From contig NZ_CP080647.1 of assembly GCF_019599145.1 (NCBI RefSeq), positions 2,356,001 to 2,420,000 on the forward strand: a DNA stretch of 64,000 nucleotides, given 5' to 3'. The notes under the pieces were generated by a model. The model had not been told where the DNA came from. It saw nothing but the letters and a program-made list of their open reading frames with translations, and did not search any database. Shown here piece by piece: positions 55,772 through 63,968 of the stretch. Made by a program: the position numbers and the translations under genes. The DNA comes from Streptomyces akebiae. Its GTDB lineage: Bacteria > Actinomycetota > Actinomycetes > Streptomycetales > Streptomycetaceae. Numbering within the stretch: position 1 is the first letter of the stretch; every line of letters begins with the position of its first letter.

Positions 55772-57007
55772 TCAGACCAGTTCACCCACCGGGACCGGCT
55801 CCGGTTGCCGCTGCCCGACCGGCGGCGTACGGACCAGATCGGCGAGCCGCTCGGACCACTCGCCCTTGTTCTCGCCGAGCGCGAACTCGCCCAGCCTGAG
55901 GCCCTGGATCTCGGAGGTGCCGGCGGGCGCGTAGATATGGAAGGCGTCGCGCAGATAGCGCTCCACCGGGCGGTCGGTGAACAGGCCGCACGCGGCGTGC
56001 ATCTTGACGGACTCCTGGGCCGACTCGATGGACGCCTCGACGTTGTAGAGCTTCGCGGACATCAACTCGACGTCGCAGGGGCGTCCGTTGTCCAGCAGGT
56101 GCGCGGCGAGATAGGCGCTCTGCCGGGCGAGGGTGAGGCGCTGCAGCATCCGTCCCAGCTCGATCTTGATGTTGGGCAGGTGTCCGAGCGGCTTGCCGTA
56201 ACGCTGGGTCTCCCCGCAGTACCGGGCGGTCTCCTCGAACACCGCCTGGTGGATGCCCAGGGACACCGCTGTCAGGTTGAGGCGGCCGTAGAGCACCGAC
56301 GAGGAGTAGGCGACGGCCAGGCCCTCGCCCTCCTCGCCGAGCCGGTTGGCGGCCGGCACCCGGCAGTTGTCGAAGATGAGCTCCCCGAAGCTGAACCCGT
56401 GCAGGCCCATGGAGGGCACCTGGGGCGCCAGGGAGAAGCCGGGCCGGTCGGACTCGACGAGGAAGGCCGTCATGCCCTTGGAGCCCGGCCCGGTGCGGAC
56501 CACGACCCCGTGCACGTCGCCCACGTGGCTGTTGCCGACGAAGACCTTGCGGCCGTTGAGGACGTAGTCGTCGCCGTCCCGTACCGCGCTGCTCTCCATG
56601 CCGGCCACATGGCCCCCCGACCCCGGCTCGGTGACGGCGATGGTGGGCAACACCTCTCCCGCGGCGATCTTCGGCAGCCAGTACCGCTTCTGGCTGTCGT
56701 CGCCGAAGTGGATGATCTTGGCGACGCCCAACTGGGAGGCCTGGACCATGGCTCCCATCGCGCCGCTCACCCGCGACAGTTCCTCGATGATGATGGTCTT
56801 GGCGAGGTGGCCCGCGCCCATGCCGCCGTGGACGGGGTCGATCGTGGCGCCGATCCAGCCCTGTTGGGCGATCAGACGGGAGAGCCCCACCAGTGCGGTA
56901 CGGGAGGCTTCCATCTCGGGTATCAGGGGGCGTACCACCCGCTCGGCGAACTCGCGTACGCGCTGCCGTAGATCTTCGTGATCCTGGGTTGTGAAGACGT
57001 GTTCCAC
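55772..57007 (-). CDS. Acyl-CoA dehydrogenase family protein
   Basis: This 411-aa flavoprotein has the three-part ACAD fold: an N-terminal helical domain, the FAD-binding middle with AVTEPGSGGHVAGM and LNGRKVFVGNS, and the C-terminal helical domain with YAPAGTSEIQGLRLG. It should oxidise an acyl-CoA or carrier-bound acyl group at the alpha-beta position. The usual LPNIKIELGRM and QRYGKPL segments are intact. The GTG at 57007 is selected because AGAAGGG precedes it by about 8 nt and the first residues (EHVFTTQDHEDLRQRV) begin the domain; the upstream open frame is not coding-like. Its promoter region is AT-rich. Confidence 0.92.
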   Translation of the reverse strand: MEHVFTTQDHEDLRQRVREFAERVVRPLIPEMEASRTALVGLSRLIAQQGWIGATIDPVHGGMGAGHLAKTIIIEELSRVSGAMGAMVQASQLGVAKIIHFGDDSQKRYWLPKIAAGEVLPTIAVTEPGSGGHVAGMESSAVRDGDDYVLNGRKVFVGNSHVGDVHGVVVRTGPGSKGMTAFLVESDRPGFSLAPQVPSMGLHGFSFGELIFDNCRVPAANRLGEEGEGLAVAYSSSVLYGRLNLTAVSLGIHQAVFEETARYCGETQRYGKPLGHLPNIKIELGRMLQRLTLARQSAYLAAHLLDNGRPCDVELMSAKLYNVEASIESAQESVKMHAACGLFTDRPVERYLRDAFHIYAPAGTSEIQGLRLGEFALGENKGEWSERLADLVRTPPVGQRQPEPVPVGELV

Positions 57008-57826
57008 GCCAAGCCCTTCTAGGCGTTTACCCGCGCCCGGGGGAGACGCGGTGGCTGTGCGTCGGATCGTGGTTCCGGTTGGGAGTCTTACCGACGAGGA
57101 ACATGGTCTACAAATCAACCTCTTACGCCAAGATCGTTTAGGGGGTTTGGCCGAAACATTGACAGTTGAAATATGGGCCAAAATGTGAGATGAGAGTCCG
57201 GCAATGTCCATATTTTGATACTTTCCGAGTCGAACTTGCACGACTGTCCCGACTCGGGACCGGGCGGCGGCAGACCTGGCCACCAGCCGAACGCCCAACG
57301 CCACGGCTTCCCTTCGCGCTGTGCACCGCCAAATACCAAACCGCGGCGCCCTGTGTGGGGGTTTGAGCAGGTCACCGTAGATTTCAAGCCACACCCCTCG
57401 ACGTCGGATGTGGCTGGACAGTGCCGATCCTGCGGGGCCGCTGTGTCGACAAGTCAGCTTTCTGTGAGGCACCGGAGCCTTCCGCTCCCGTCGGTCCGCC
57501 TCGGCACCGCCCGCCCGCGCGGCCGCTGGGCCAAGTACTGCCGTCCGGTGCCGAGTTGCGCTCGGGGCGAGAGCGGGTCACGGCCGGGCAGGTGCTGACG
57601 ACGGGGCTCGGCTCCTGATACCGTTCCGTCCGCCCGCCGACTTCCGCCGACGGTGTGTCAAGCCGGGCACGGGGGATGCCGGGCGGTTCGCGGGCGCACC
57701 CCCACCGCCGTCGGATGTTCACTGTCGTACGAGGATTCAGATGCCAGGCACCCTCCCCCGCGCTCGAACCGAGTCGCGCGGCGGGACCCTCACCGGCACC
57801 GCGGGCGGTACGAGCCGGTGGCCCGG
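57008..57826. other. Long intergenic region with an AT-rich segment
   Basis: This 819-nt gap has a strikingly AT-rich part at about 57085-57225. It includes a perfect TTGACA (57159-57164, plus strand), and an 8-bp inverted repeat AAATATGG (57169-57176)/CCATATTT (57208-57215) 31 nt apart. From 57400 to 57826 the sequence is GC-rich with open frames on both strands that lack start signals and family matches; one (57215-57598, plus) has a few Cys residues (CRSCG, KYCR) but no convincing domain. Confidence 0.4.
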
Positions 57827-58123
57827 ATGAGCGGTGACACGCCCCGCACCGGAGCCGGCGCCGCGCCCCTCCCCCAGGGTCTGCCCCGGCGGGCCCGGAA
57901 CGCCCCGTCCACGCCACGGCTTCGCGAGAACACGGCCGACGCCCCCTCGGCGGCCGACGACGACACCGCCGACACGCTCCGCCCCGACGCCCTGGCCCGC
58001 GTCATGGTGGCGATCCAGCAGGGCTCGTCACGGGCCAGGCTCGCCAAACCCGACGGCGACGACGACGGCACCCCTGGCACCGACGGCCCTCCGGCACCCC
58101 GACCAGGTCCCGGGGCCGCCTGA
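57827..58123 (+). pseudogene. Probable C-terminal tail of a lost CvnA-type kinase (third conservon)
   Basis: This 98-codon frame resembles only the far C-terminus of conservon and nitrate-sensing-type histidine kinases: LPQGLPRRARNAPSTPRLRE followed by a segment with MVAIQQGSSRARLAK. In related kinases this GLPRRxR...LRE tail and an xMxxxQxGxxRGR segment come after the HATPase domain. Here no HATPase or membrane region precedes it, and the ATG at 57827 has no good ribosome-binding site. It lies exactly where cvnA would be in the third conservon. A functional small protein cannot be excluded. Confidence 0.5.
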
Positions 58124-58197
58124 CGGGCGCTGCCCCCGGCGCCCCGACGACCCGGCGCCGCCCCTGGCGCCGACCGACCGTGAGGAACACGCACGAC

Positions 58198-58626
58198 ATG
58201 ACAGAGCAGGAACGACCCGGTCCCCAACTGGACTGGCTGCTGGACGGACTCGTGGAACGCATACCCGAGATCCACTGCGCCATCGTGCTCTCCGGGGACG
58301 GCCTCCTCATCGGCAAGTCGAAGGACATCCGGTTCGACGACGCGGAGCATCTGTCGGCCGTCGGCTCCGGCATGCACAGCCTGGCCAGGGGTGTGGCCCG
58401 GCACTTCCAGGGCGGTGAGGTCCAGCAGACCGTCATCCAGATGGAGCGGGCGTTCCTGTTCGTCACCGCCGCGGGGCGGGGCGCGCGGCTGGCCGCGATC
58501 GCCTCGGAGGAGGTGGACGTCGGCATGATGGCCTTCGAGATGGGCACCTTGGTCAAACAGGTCGGCAAGTACCTGAGCGCGGCGCCCCGTTCGGAGACCC
58601 CGTCCGGTTACGTGCAGGACGCGTGA
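58198..58626 (+). CDS. cvnB: Roadblock/LC7 protein CvnB (third, partial conservon)
   Basis: This 142-aa roadblock protein has QLDWLLDGLVERIPEIHCAIVLS, SGDGLLIGKSKDI and AFLFVTAAGRGARLAAIAS. The ATG at 58198 follows GAGGAA by about 10 nt; an in-frame GTG at 58180 is an alternative. It is intact, and 44 nt separate it from a CvnD-type GTPase. No DUF742 gene lies between them, unlike the other two conservons. Confidence 0.92.
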   Translation: MTEQERPGPQLDWLLDGLVERIPEIHCAIVLSGDGLLIGKSKDIRFDDAEHLSAVGSGMHSLARGVARHFQGGEVQQTVIQMERAFLFVTAAGRGARLAAIASEEVDVGMMAFEMGTLVKQVGKYLSAAPRSETPSGYVQDA

Positions 58627-58670
58627 GGCGCGGCGGCGGCCGGGCCCGGAACTCGTCGAAAGGGTGATGG

Positions 58671-59273
58671 ATGGTGTCCGTCAGCTCCGGGCCGGTCGTA
58701 CCCACCGCCCTGAAGGTCCTCATCGCGGGCGGTTTCGGCGTCGGCAAGACCACGATGGTCGGCTCGGTGAGCGAGGTGACGCCGCTGGCGACCGAGGAGC
58801 ACATCACCGCGGCCGGCAGACGCGTGGACGACCTGAGGGGCGTCGAGAAGAAGGTCTCCACCACCGTCGCCCTGGACTTCGGGCGGATCACGTTCTCCCC
58901 CGAGCTGGTGCTGTATCTCTTCGGCACGCCGGGGCAGGACCGCTTCTGGTTCATGTGGGACGACCTGTGCAGCGGTGCCCTCGGGGCCGTGGTCCTCGCC
59001 GACACCCGCAAGCTCGACGCCTGCTTCCCCGCGGTCGACTTCTTCGAGTCCCGCGACATCCCCTTCGCGATCGGCGTCAACTGCTTCGACGGGAAGCGTG
59101 AGGTCGACACCGAGCAGGTCCGCCAGGCGCTCGACCTGTCGCCCGATGTCCCGGTCCTCCTGTGCGACGTACGGCAGCGCCACTCCAGCAAGGAACTCCT
59201 GCTCGCGGTGCTCGGCGCGGCCCGCCGCAGGATGGAGGCCCGCCTGGTGGCGGCGGGGCTCCGTCCGGGCTGA
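58671..59273 (+). CDS. cvnD: Conservon GTPase CvnD (third, partial conservon)
   Basis: This 200-aa GTPase has P-loop AGGFGVGKTT (19-28), G3 LFGTPGQDRFWFMWDDL and a base-recognition region reading NCFD. It is very similar to CvnD of the second conservon. GAAAGGG lies 6 nt before the ATG. Without cvnA and cvnC of its own it may join one of the two complete complexes nearby or act only with its CvnB. Confidence 0.93.
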   Translation: MVSVSSGPVVPTALKVLIAGGFGVGKTTMVGSVSEVTPLATEEHITAAGRRVDDLRGVEKKVSTTVALDFGRITFSPELVLYLFGTPGQDRFWFMWDDLCSGALGAVVLADTRKLDACFPAVDFFESRDIPFAIGVNCFDGKREVDTEQVRQALDLSPDVPVLLCDVRQRHSSKELLLAVLGAARRRMEARLVAAGLRPG

Positions 59274-59339
59274 GGCCTCCCGGAGCGGCCGGTTTCGCGG
59301 CCCCGGGCACCGCGCGGCGGGTGCCGCCGGGCAGGGCGC

Positions 59340-59519
59340 CTCGGTGAGCGGGATGCCCCGGTCGCGGTGGAGGGCGCGGACCAGATCCCCTGCCCGGGTC
59401 TCGATGGCCGGCACCGGATGGCTGTCGGCGCACGGGAGCGGCAGTTCGGGAACGCGGACGATGGTGTCGACGCCCGCCGCGCCCAGCACGAGGACGTCGA
59501 TCTCGGAGTCGCTGCGCAC
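59340..59519 (-). pseudogene. N-terminal fragment of a PfkB-family carbohydrate kinase
   Basis: On the minus strand, a GTG at 59519 begins MRSDSEIDVLVLGAAGVDTI followed by VRVPELPLPCADSHPVP, a typical start of PfkB/ribokinase-type sugar kinases. Similarity fades after about 50-60 residues (near RALHRDRGIPLTE), and no catalytic GAGD motif is present. The rest of the gene is missing, so this is a relic. Confidence 0.5.
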
Positions 59520-59703
59520 GGTGCCCCCACAGCGCCGGGCTGACTGTGGAGGCAGCGTACGTCCGGCGCGCGGCCGCACCCCGAAGGCCGCGGAGAACCG
59601 CGCGACGGCCACGCCCCGGCCGCAGCCGACCGGCGGCACGGCGCGACTGCGCCGGACGGCACAGCGCCCGCCGGCCGGCGTGTCGCGACTCCCCGCGCGG
59701 GGC

Positions 59704-60258
59704 CTACGTCCAGGACGGGTCGGTCAAGGGAAAGCCTCCGCTCTCGTGCGGAGCCGTCGGAGGGGCGGGCTCGGCGGTTTCCCGGCCCTCCGACGGCAGT
59801 TCTGCCCAGACGACACGACCGGACCGTTGTGGGGTGTCGCGCACCCCCCAGTCGCTGCTGAGCATGCCGACCAGCATGAGCCCACGCCCATTCTGGTCGT
59901 CGGGGCCCGGACGACGCCGGGCAGGCTGTGCGTGACCGCTGTTCTGGTCCTCCACCTCGATCCGCAGACGGCGGCCGGTGAAGTGCAGCCGGCACACGAT
60001 CCACTCACTGTCCGTGTGTGTCAACGCGTTGGTGACCAGCTCGGACGTGATGAGGAGCGCGTCCTCACGGGTCTCCGGACGCACCTCCCACTCGCCGAGC
60101 AGCTCACGCACGGTTCTGCGTGCCTCGCCCGCCGAGGCGGGCACCGCGGGCAGTCCGAAAACTCCCGCTCTATGGGGTTCGTACGCCTCTGCGCCAAGGG
60201 GTGGGTACATGGTCGGGGCTAACCGGTCCGGGGACTGGGGGAGAGTGGGCGGAGCCAT
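59704..60258 (-). CDS. AbaA-like anti-sigma-type ATP-binding protein (HATPase_c_2)
   Basis: This 184-aa protein has a GHKL ATPase domain of the anti-sigma-factor kind: N-box ELVTNALTHTDSEW, G1 VEDQNSG and G2 NGRGLMLVGMLSSDWG. The N-terminus of about 40 residues is Pro-rich. ATG 60258 follows AAAGG by 9 nt. It is divergent from an XRE/DUF397 pair. That three-gene combination is the layout of the whiJ/abaA-type loci that control development and antibiotic production in Streptomyces. Confidence 0.88.
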   Translation of the reverse strand: MAPPTLPQSPDRLAPTMYPPLGAEAYEPHRAGVFGLPAVPASAGEARRTVRELLGEWEVRPETREDALLITSELVTNALTHTDSEWIVCRLHFTGRRLRIEVEDQNSGHAQPARRRPGPDDQNGRGLMLVGMLSSDWGVRDTPQRSGRVVWAELPSEGRETAEPAPPTAPHESGGFPLTDPSWT

Positions 60259-60639
60259 CGCCGTATGCCTTTCGTCGGCCCTTCGCACCGGTGTGCCGCC
60301 GGTGCCACGGCCGCCTCGCCGCTCGCCGCGAGCTCTGGCAACTCGCTGCGAAAAGCGCTGAGTTGCGGCCACATCTCCCCCAACCTGGCCGCGCGGCCCC
60401 AGCGTTCACCGAGGCCGTGACGGTACGTCCACTGTGGCATCCGCGAACAACACCTCGCAACCAGCAAGTTGAAATTTGCAATTTGTGGGTCGCATGCTGA
60501 CCCCGTTCGAGCCAAGATCGTGTCAGACTGCGCTCTCGAAGCGACTCGCACAACAACGCGCATTCCTTGAACGAAAGCGCGCAGGACTCGTAATCCAGTT
60601 CGACATGACCTCTGTGGCTCGGCGTGAGGGGTGGTGGGC
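60259..60639. promoter_or_regulatory. Divergent regulatory region with an AT-rich palindrome
   Basis: This 381-nt gap between the AbaA-like and WhiJ-like genes contains a perfect palindrome AAATT-TGC-AATTT (60472-60484) in a locally AT-rich stretch, a plausible binding site for the XRE regulator encoded next to it. No other gene is seen. Confidence 0.5.
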
Positions 60640-61515
60640 GTGACCGCGGAAACGGACTGGGGCGGCGCCCCCTCCGTACTGCGCATGATCCTCGGCAGAC
60701 AGCTGGAGGAGTTGCGCACTCGCGCCGGGCTGACGTTCGAGCAGGCGGGCGAGGCGATCGGTGTCAGCCATTCCACGATCCGCCGCCTGGAGGCAGCCAA
60801 GGTCGCCCGGTTGCGCCTGCCGGATGTCGAGAAACTCCTCCAGGTCTACGGCGTACGGGACCAGCAGGAGATCGAGACCTTCCTGAAGTCGGTCCGCGAG
60901 GCCAACAAACGCGGTTGGTGGCACACCTACCGCGACGTCCTGCCCGACTGGTTCGCCGCCTATCTCAGCCTGGAACAGGCGGCACTCCAGATCCGCGCGT
61001 ACGAGGCGCAGTTCGTGCACGGCCTGCTCCAGACCGAGGAGTACGCCCGTGCCCTGCTCGGCGCCGGCAACCCGCACGCGGCGACGGAGGACACCGAGCG
61101 GCGGGTGGCGCTGCGGATGCGCCGCCAGGAACTCCTCACCCGCGCCCAACCGCCGCGGCTGTGGGTGGTGATGGACGAGACGGTGCTCAGATGGCCGGTC
61201 GGCGGACCGGACGTGATGCGCGCCCAGATCGACCACCTGATCGAGCTGAACCGGCTGCCGCATGTCACGGTCCAGCTCATGCCGTTCCTCAACGGCCCGC
61301 ATCCGGCGATGCGGGCCGGTGCGTTCCACCTCTTCCGGTTCAGGGCTCCCGAGTTGCCGGACATCGTCTACCTCAGCGGTCTGGTGGGCGCGGTGTATCT
61401 CGACAAGGGGGACGACGTCGTCGTCTACCGCGAGGCCCTGGACCGGCTGGGCGCCCAGTCGGCGCCCGCCCGCAAGACCGAGGCCCTCCTCGGCGCGCTA
61501 CGCAAGGAGCTCTGA
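60640..61515 (+). CDS. WhiJ-like XRE regulator (HTH plus DUF5753)
   Basis: This 291-aa DNA-binding protein has an N-terminal XRE HTH (LGRQLEELRTRAGLTFEQAG to HSTIRRLEA, about residues 17-52) and a C-terminal DUF5753 domain with WFAAYLSLEQAALQIRAYEA, VHGLLQTEEYARALL and DIVYLSGLVGAVYLD. The GTG at 60640 is chosen since GAGGGG precedes it; GTGs at 60631 and 60634 are also in frame. The DUF397 gene begins 2 nt after its stop. Such proteins repress developmental genes until a small DUF397 partner releases them. Confidence 0.92.
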   Translation: MTAETDWGGAPSVLRMILGRQLEELRTRAGLTFEQAGEAIGVSHSTIRRLEAAKVARLRLPDVEKLLQVYGVRDQQEIETFLKSVREANKRGWWHTYRDVLPDWFAAYLSLEQAALQIRAYEAQFVHGLLQTEEYARALLGAGNPHAATEDTERRVALRMRRQELLTRAQPPRLWVVMDETVLRWPVGGPDVMRAQIDHLIELNRLPHVTVQLMPFLNGPHPAMRAGAFHLFRFRAPELPDIVYLSGLVGAVYLDKGDDVVVYREALDRLGAQSAPARKTEALLGALRKEL

Positions 61516-61516
61516 C

Positions 61517-61789
61517 GTGCACCACCGCATATCCCGGACAACCACCCACGGAGTACACAACGACGTCCGCAACGGCATGCCCGCCCGCGACCTCGGCGCC
61601 CAGGACTGGCACCGGCCGTGGAGCGACGACGCGGGCGGCGCCTGCGTCGAGGTGAAGAAGCTCGCCGACGGCCGGGTCGCCGTGCGCCAGTCGACCGACC
61701 CGGACGGCCCGGCGCTGGTCTTCACCCCCCGAGAGATGACCACCTTCCTGGCCGGTGTGAAAGCGGGCGAGGCCGACTTTCTGCTCTGA
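61517..61789 (+). CDS. DUF397 domain protein (small partner of the WhiJ-like regulator)
   Basis: This small protein carries a single DUF397 domain: DWHRPWSDDAGGACVEVKKL, VAVRQSTDPDGPALVFT and REMTTFLAGVKAGEADFLL. The GTG at 61517 almost touches the regulator's stop and gives 90 aa; an ATG at 61577 would give 70 aa and still include the whole domain. It is normally co-transcribed with the WhiJ-like gene and modulates it. Confidence 0.85.
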   Translation: MHHRISRTTTHGVHNDVRNGMPARDLGAQDWHRPWSDDAGGACVEVKKLADGRVAVRQSTDPDGPALVFTPREMTTFLAGVKAGEADFLL

Positions 61790-61923
61790 CCCGCTCAACC
61801 TGCTTGCTGTGACGCCCCGTTGACGCACCACCTGTTTGTGGATCCGGGGGTTTTGGCACTTGCCCGAACCCCCGGACCTGCCCGATCGTGCACCTGGACA
61901 GAACGACTGATGGGAGGGACGGC

Positions 61924-62739
61924 GTGCCCGACAACGGATGGCCGGCCGACCGGATCGACACCGAGCACGCGCACTCCGCGCGCATCTACGACTACATCCT
62001 CGGCGGCAAGGACTACTACCCGGCCGACAAGGAGGCCGGTGACGCGATGGCGCACGAGTGGCCGGCCCTGCCGGTCCACATGCGCGCCAACCGCGACTGG
62101 ATGAACCGCGCGGTGCGCTGGCTCGCCGAGAAGGCGGGCATGCGCCAGTTCCTCGACATCGGAACCGGCATCCCCACCTCCCCCAACCTCCACGAGATAG
62201 CCCAGTCGGTGGCCCCCGAGTCCCGGGTCGTCTACGTGGACAACGACCCGATCGTCCTCACCCTGTCCCAGGGGTTACTGGCCAGCACCCCCGAGGGCAG
62301 GACCGCGTACATCGAGGCGGACTTCCAGGACCCGGAGACCGTCCTCGGCTCCCCCGAGTTCCTGGAGACCCTCGACCTGAGCGAGCCGGTCGCGCTCACC
62401 GTGATCGCGATCGTCCACTTCGTGCTGGACGAGGACGACGCGGTCGGCATCGTCCGCAGGCTCCTCGAACCCCTCCCCTCGGGCAGCTATCTGGCGATGA
62501 CCATCGGCACCGCCGAGTTCGCCCCCGAGGAGGTGGGCCGGGTCGCCCGCGAGTACGCGGCCCGCGACATGCCGATGCGGCTGCGCACCATCGACGAGGC
62601 CCACGAGTTCTTCGAGGGTCTGGAACTCGTCGAGCCGGGCATCGTCCAGGTCCACAAGTGGCACCCGGACGGCACGGGCGAGCAGAACATCCGGGACGAG
62701 GACATCGCGATGTACGGGGCGATCGCCCGGAAGCCGTGA
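61924..62739 (+). CDS. SAM-dependent methyltransferase, SAV2177/DUF574 family, with TTA codon
   Basis: This 271-aa protein matches the SAV2177-type methyltransferases expanded in Streptomyces: HSARIYDYILGGKDYYPADK at the N-terminus, the SAM-binding LDIGTGIPTSPNLHEIAQ, and VVYVDNDPIVLT. The GTG at 61924 is chosen because GGGAGG lies 6 nt before it. Codon 118 is TTA (62275-62277), so bldA dependence is expected. The substrate is unknown. A hairpin terminator follows. Confidence 0.92.
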   Translation: MPDNGWPADRIDTEHAHSARIYDYILGGKDYYPADKEAGDAMAHEWPALPVHMRANRDWMNRAVRWLAEKAGMRQFLDIGTGIPTSPNLHEIAQSVAPESRVVYVDNDPIVLTLSQGLLASTPEGRTAYIEADFQDPETVLGSPEFLETLDLSEPVALTVIAIVHFVLDEDDAVGIVRRLLEPLPSGSYLAMTIGTAEFAPEEVGRVAREYAARDMPMRLRTIDEAHEFFEGLELVEPGIVQVHKWHPDGTGEQNIRDEDIAMYGAIARKP

Positions 62740-62747
62740 GCCGGGGC

Positions 62748-62786
62748 GGCGCGTCCTCCGGCCGACGGCAGGCCGAAGGACGCGCC
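62748..62786. terminator. Terminator hairpin between methyltransferase and LacI genes
   Basis: GGCGCGTCCT (62748-62757) pairs perfectly with AGGACGCGCC (62777-62786); GGCC/GGCC extends the stem inward. It lies between convergent genes. Confidence 0.75.
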
Positions 62787-62873
62787 CCTTGAGGGGGGAA
62801 CACCCCCGCGGCGATCCACGGGTCCGCAGCACGCGCCCGGCGCCCGGTCACCGCACCCCACAGCGCGCGGCGG

Positions 62874-63968
62874 CTACCGCGCCGCCCCCGTGCTGTCGCG
62901 GACGATCAGCTCGACCGGGATGACCGGCTCCCTCTCCAACCCCTCACCGGCGTCCTCCGGATCGTCCAACTGCGTCAGCAGCAGCCGCAGGGCCCGCCTG
63001 CCGATCTCGGGGAAGTCCGTACGGATCGTCGTCAGCGGCGGCAGCAGATGCGCCGCCTCCGGGATGTCGTCGTAGCCGACCACGCTCACGTCGTCCGGCA
63101 CCCGGCGGCCCGCCTCGTGCAGGGCGCGCAGCAGGCCGAGCGCCATCTGGTCGTTGGAGACGAACACGGCGGTGACGTCCGGGCGGGCCGCGAGCCGCCG
63201 GCCCAACGCGTAGCCGGAGTCGGCGCTCCAGTCCCCGGCCAGGGGTTCGTGGACATGCGCGCCGGCGTCCCGCAGAGTCGCGCGCCAGCTCGCGGCACGT
63301 CGGTCGGCGGAGGTCCAGCCGGTGGGGCCCGCGATGTGCCAGACGGTGGGGTGGCCGAGGTCCAGCAAGTGCCGTGTCGCCAGCCGGGCGCCCCCCGTGA
63401 AGTCCGAGGAGACGACGGGGGTGCCGTCGCCGAGGCCGTTGTCCAGCATCACCAGCGGGGTGTCCGGGCGGGCCTGCGCGAGCGCGGTGGCGACGGGGCG
63501 CTGCGGGGCGATGGCGATGATCCCGTCCGCGCCCTCGGCCGACAGCCGGTCCACCGCCTGGACGACGGTCTCCCGGTCGGCCGTGTCGAGTGCGATGGAG
63601 CTGACGAGGTAACCCGCCGCCTGGGCGGCCGTGTTGATCGCGGTCAGGGTGGAGGCGGGACCGTAGCGGGCCGCGTCGAAGGAGATCACGCCGAGCATCC
63701 GGGTGCGGCCGCTGGCCAGGGAGCGGGCGCTGCGGCTGGGACGGTAGCCGAGCGTCCGCATGACCTCCAGCACGGCCTCACGGGTCTCCGCCCGGACCGC
63801 CGGGTGGTTGTTGAGGACGCGGGAGACGGTCTGCTTGGAGACACCGGCGAGACGGGCGACGTCGTCCATCACCGGGCGGGAGCCGGCGAAGTTGCGCCGG
63901 CTGCGCGTACGGCCGGTCTCGCCGGGGTCGTGGCCGGCCGCGCCGCCGTCCGTGGTGCCTCGGGGCAT
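62874..63968 (-). CDS. LacI family transcriptional regulator
   Basis: This 364-aa repressor has the LacI HTH after an unusual 32-residue basic N-terminal extension (MDDVARLAGVSKQTVSRVLN at about residues 34-53) and a periplasmic-binding-protein-like sensor domain (GVISFDAARYGPASTLTAIN, VGYDDIPEAAHLLPPLTTIR). AAGGAAG precedes the ATG at 63968. LacI proteins usually control sugar-use genes; any target lies outside the window, upstream on the right side. Confidence 0.93.
   Translation of the reverse strand: MPRGTTDGGAAGHDPGETGRTRSRRNFAGSRPVMDDVARLAGVSKQTVSRVLNNHPAVRAETREAVLEVMRTLGYRPSRSARSLASGRTRMLGVISFDAARYGPASTLTAINTAAQAAGYLVSSIALDTADRETVVQAVDRLSAEGADGIIAIAPQRPVATALAQARPDTPLVMLDNGLGDGTPVVSSDFTGGARLATRHLLDLGHPTVWHIAGPTGWTSADRRAASWRATLRDAGAHVHEPLAGDWSADSGYALGRRLAARPDVTAVFVSNDQMALGLLRALHEAGRRVPDDVSVVGYDDIPEAAHLLPPLTTIRTDFPEIGRRALRLLLTQLDDPEDAGEGLEREPVIPVELIVRDSTGAAR

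Noticed and set aside
57215..57598. Open frame with CRSCG and KYCR motifs, considered as a zinc-ribbon protein
   Set aside because: Starts in the AT-rich promoter-like island without a ribosome-binding site; cysteine spacing does not form a regular zinc ribbon.
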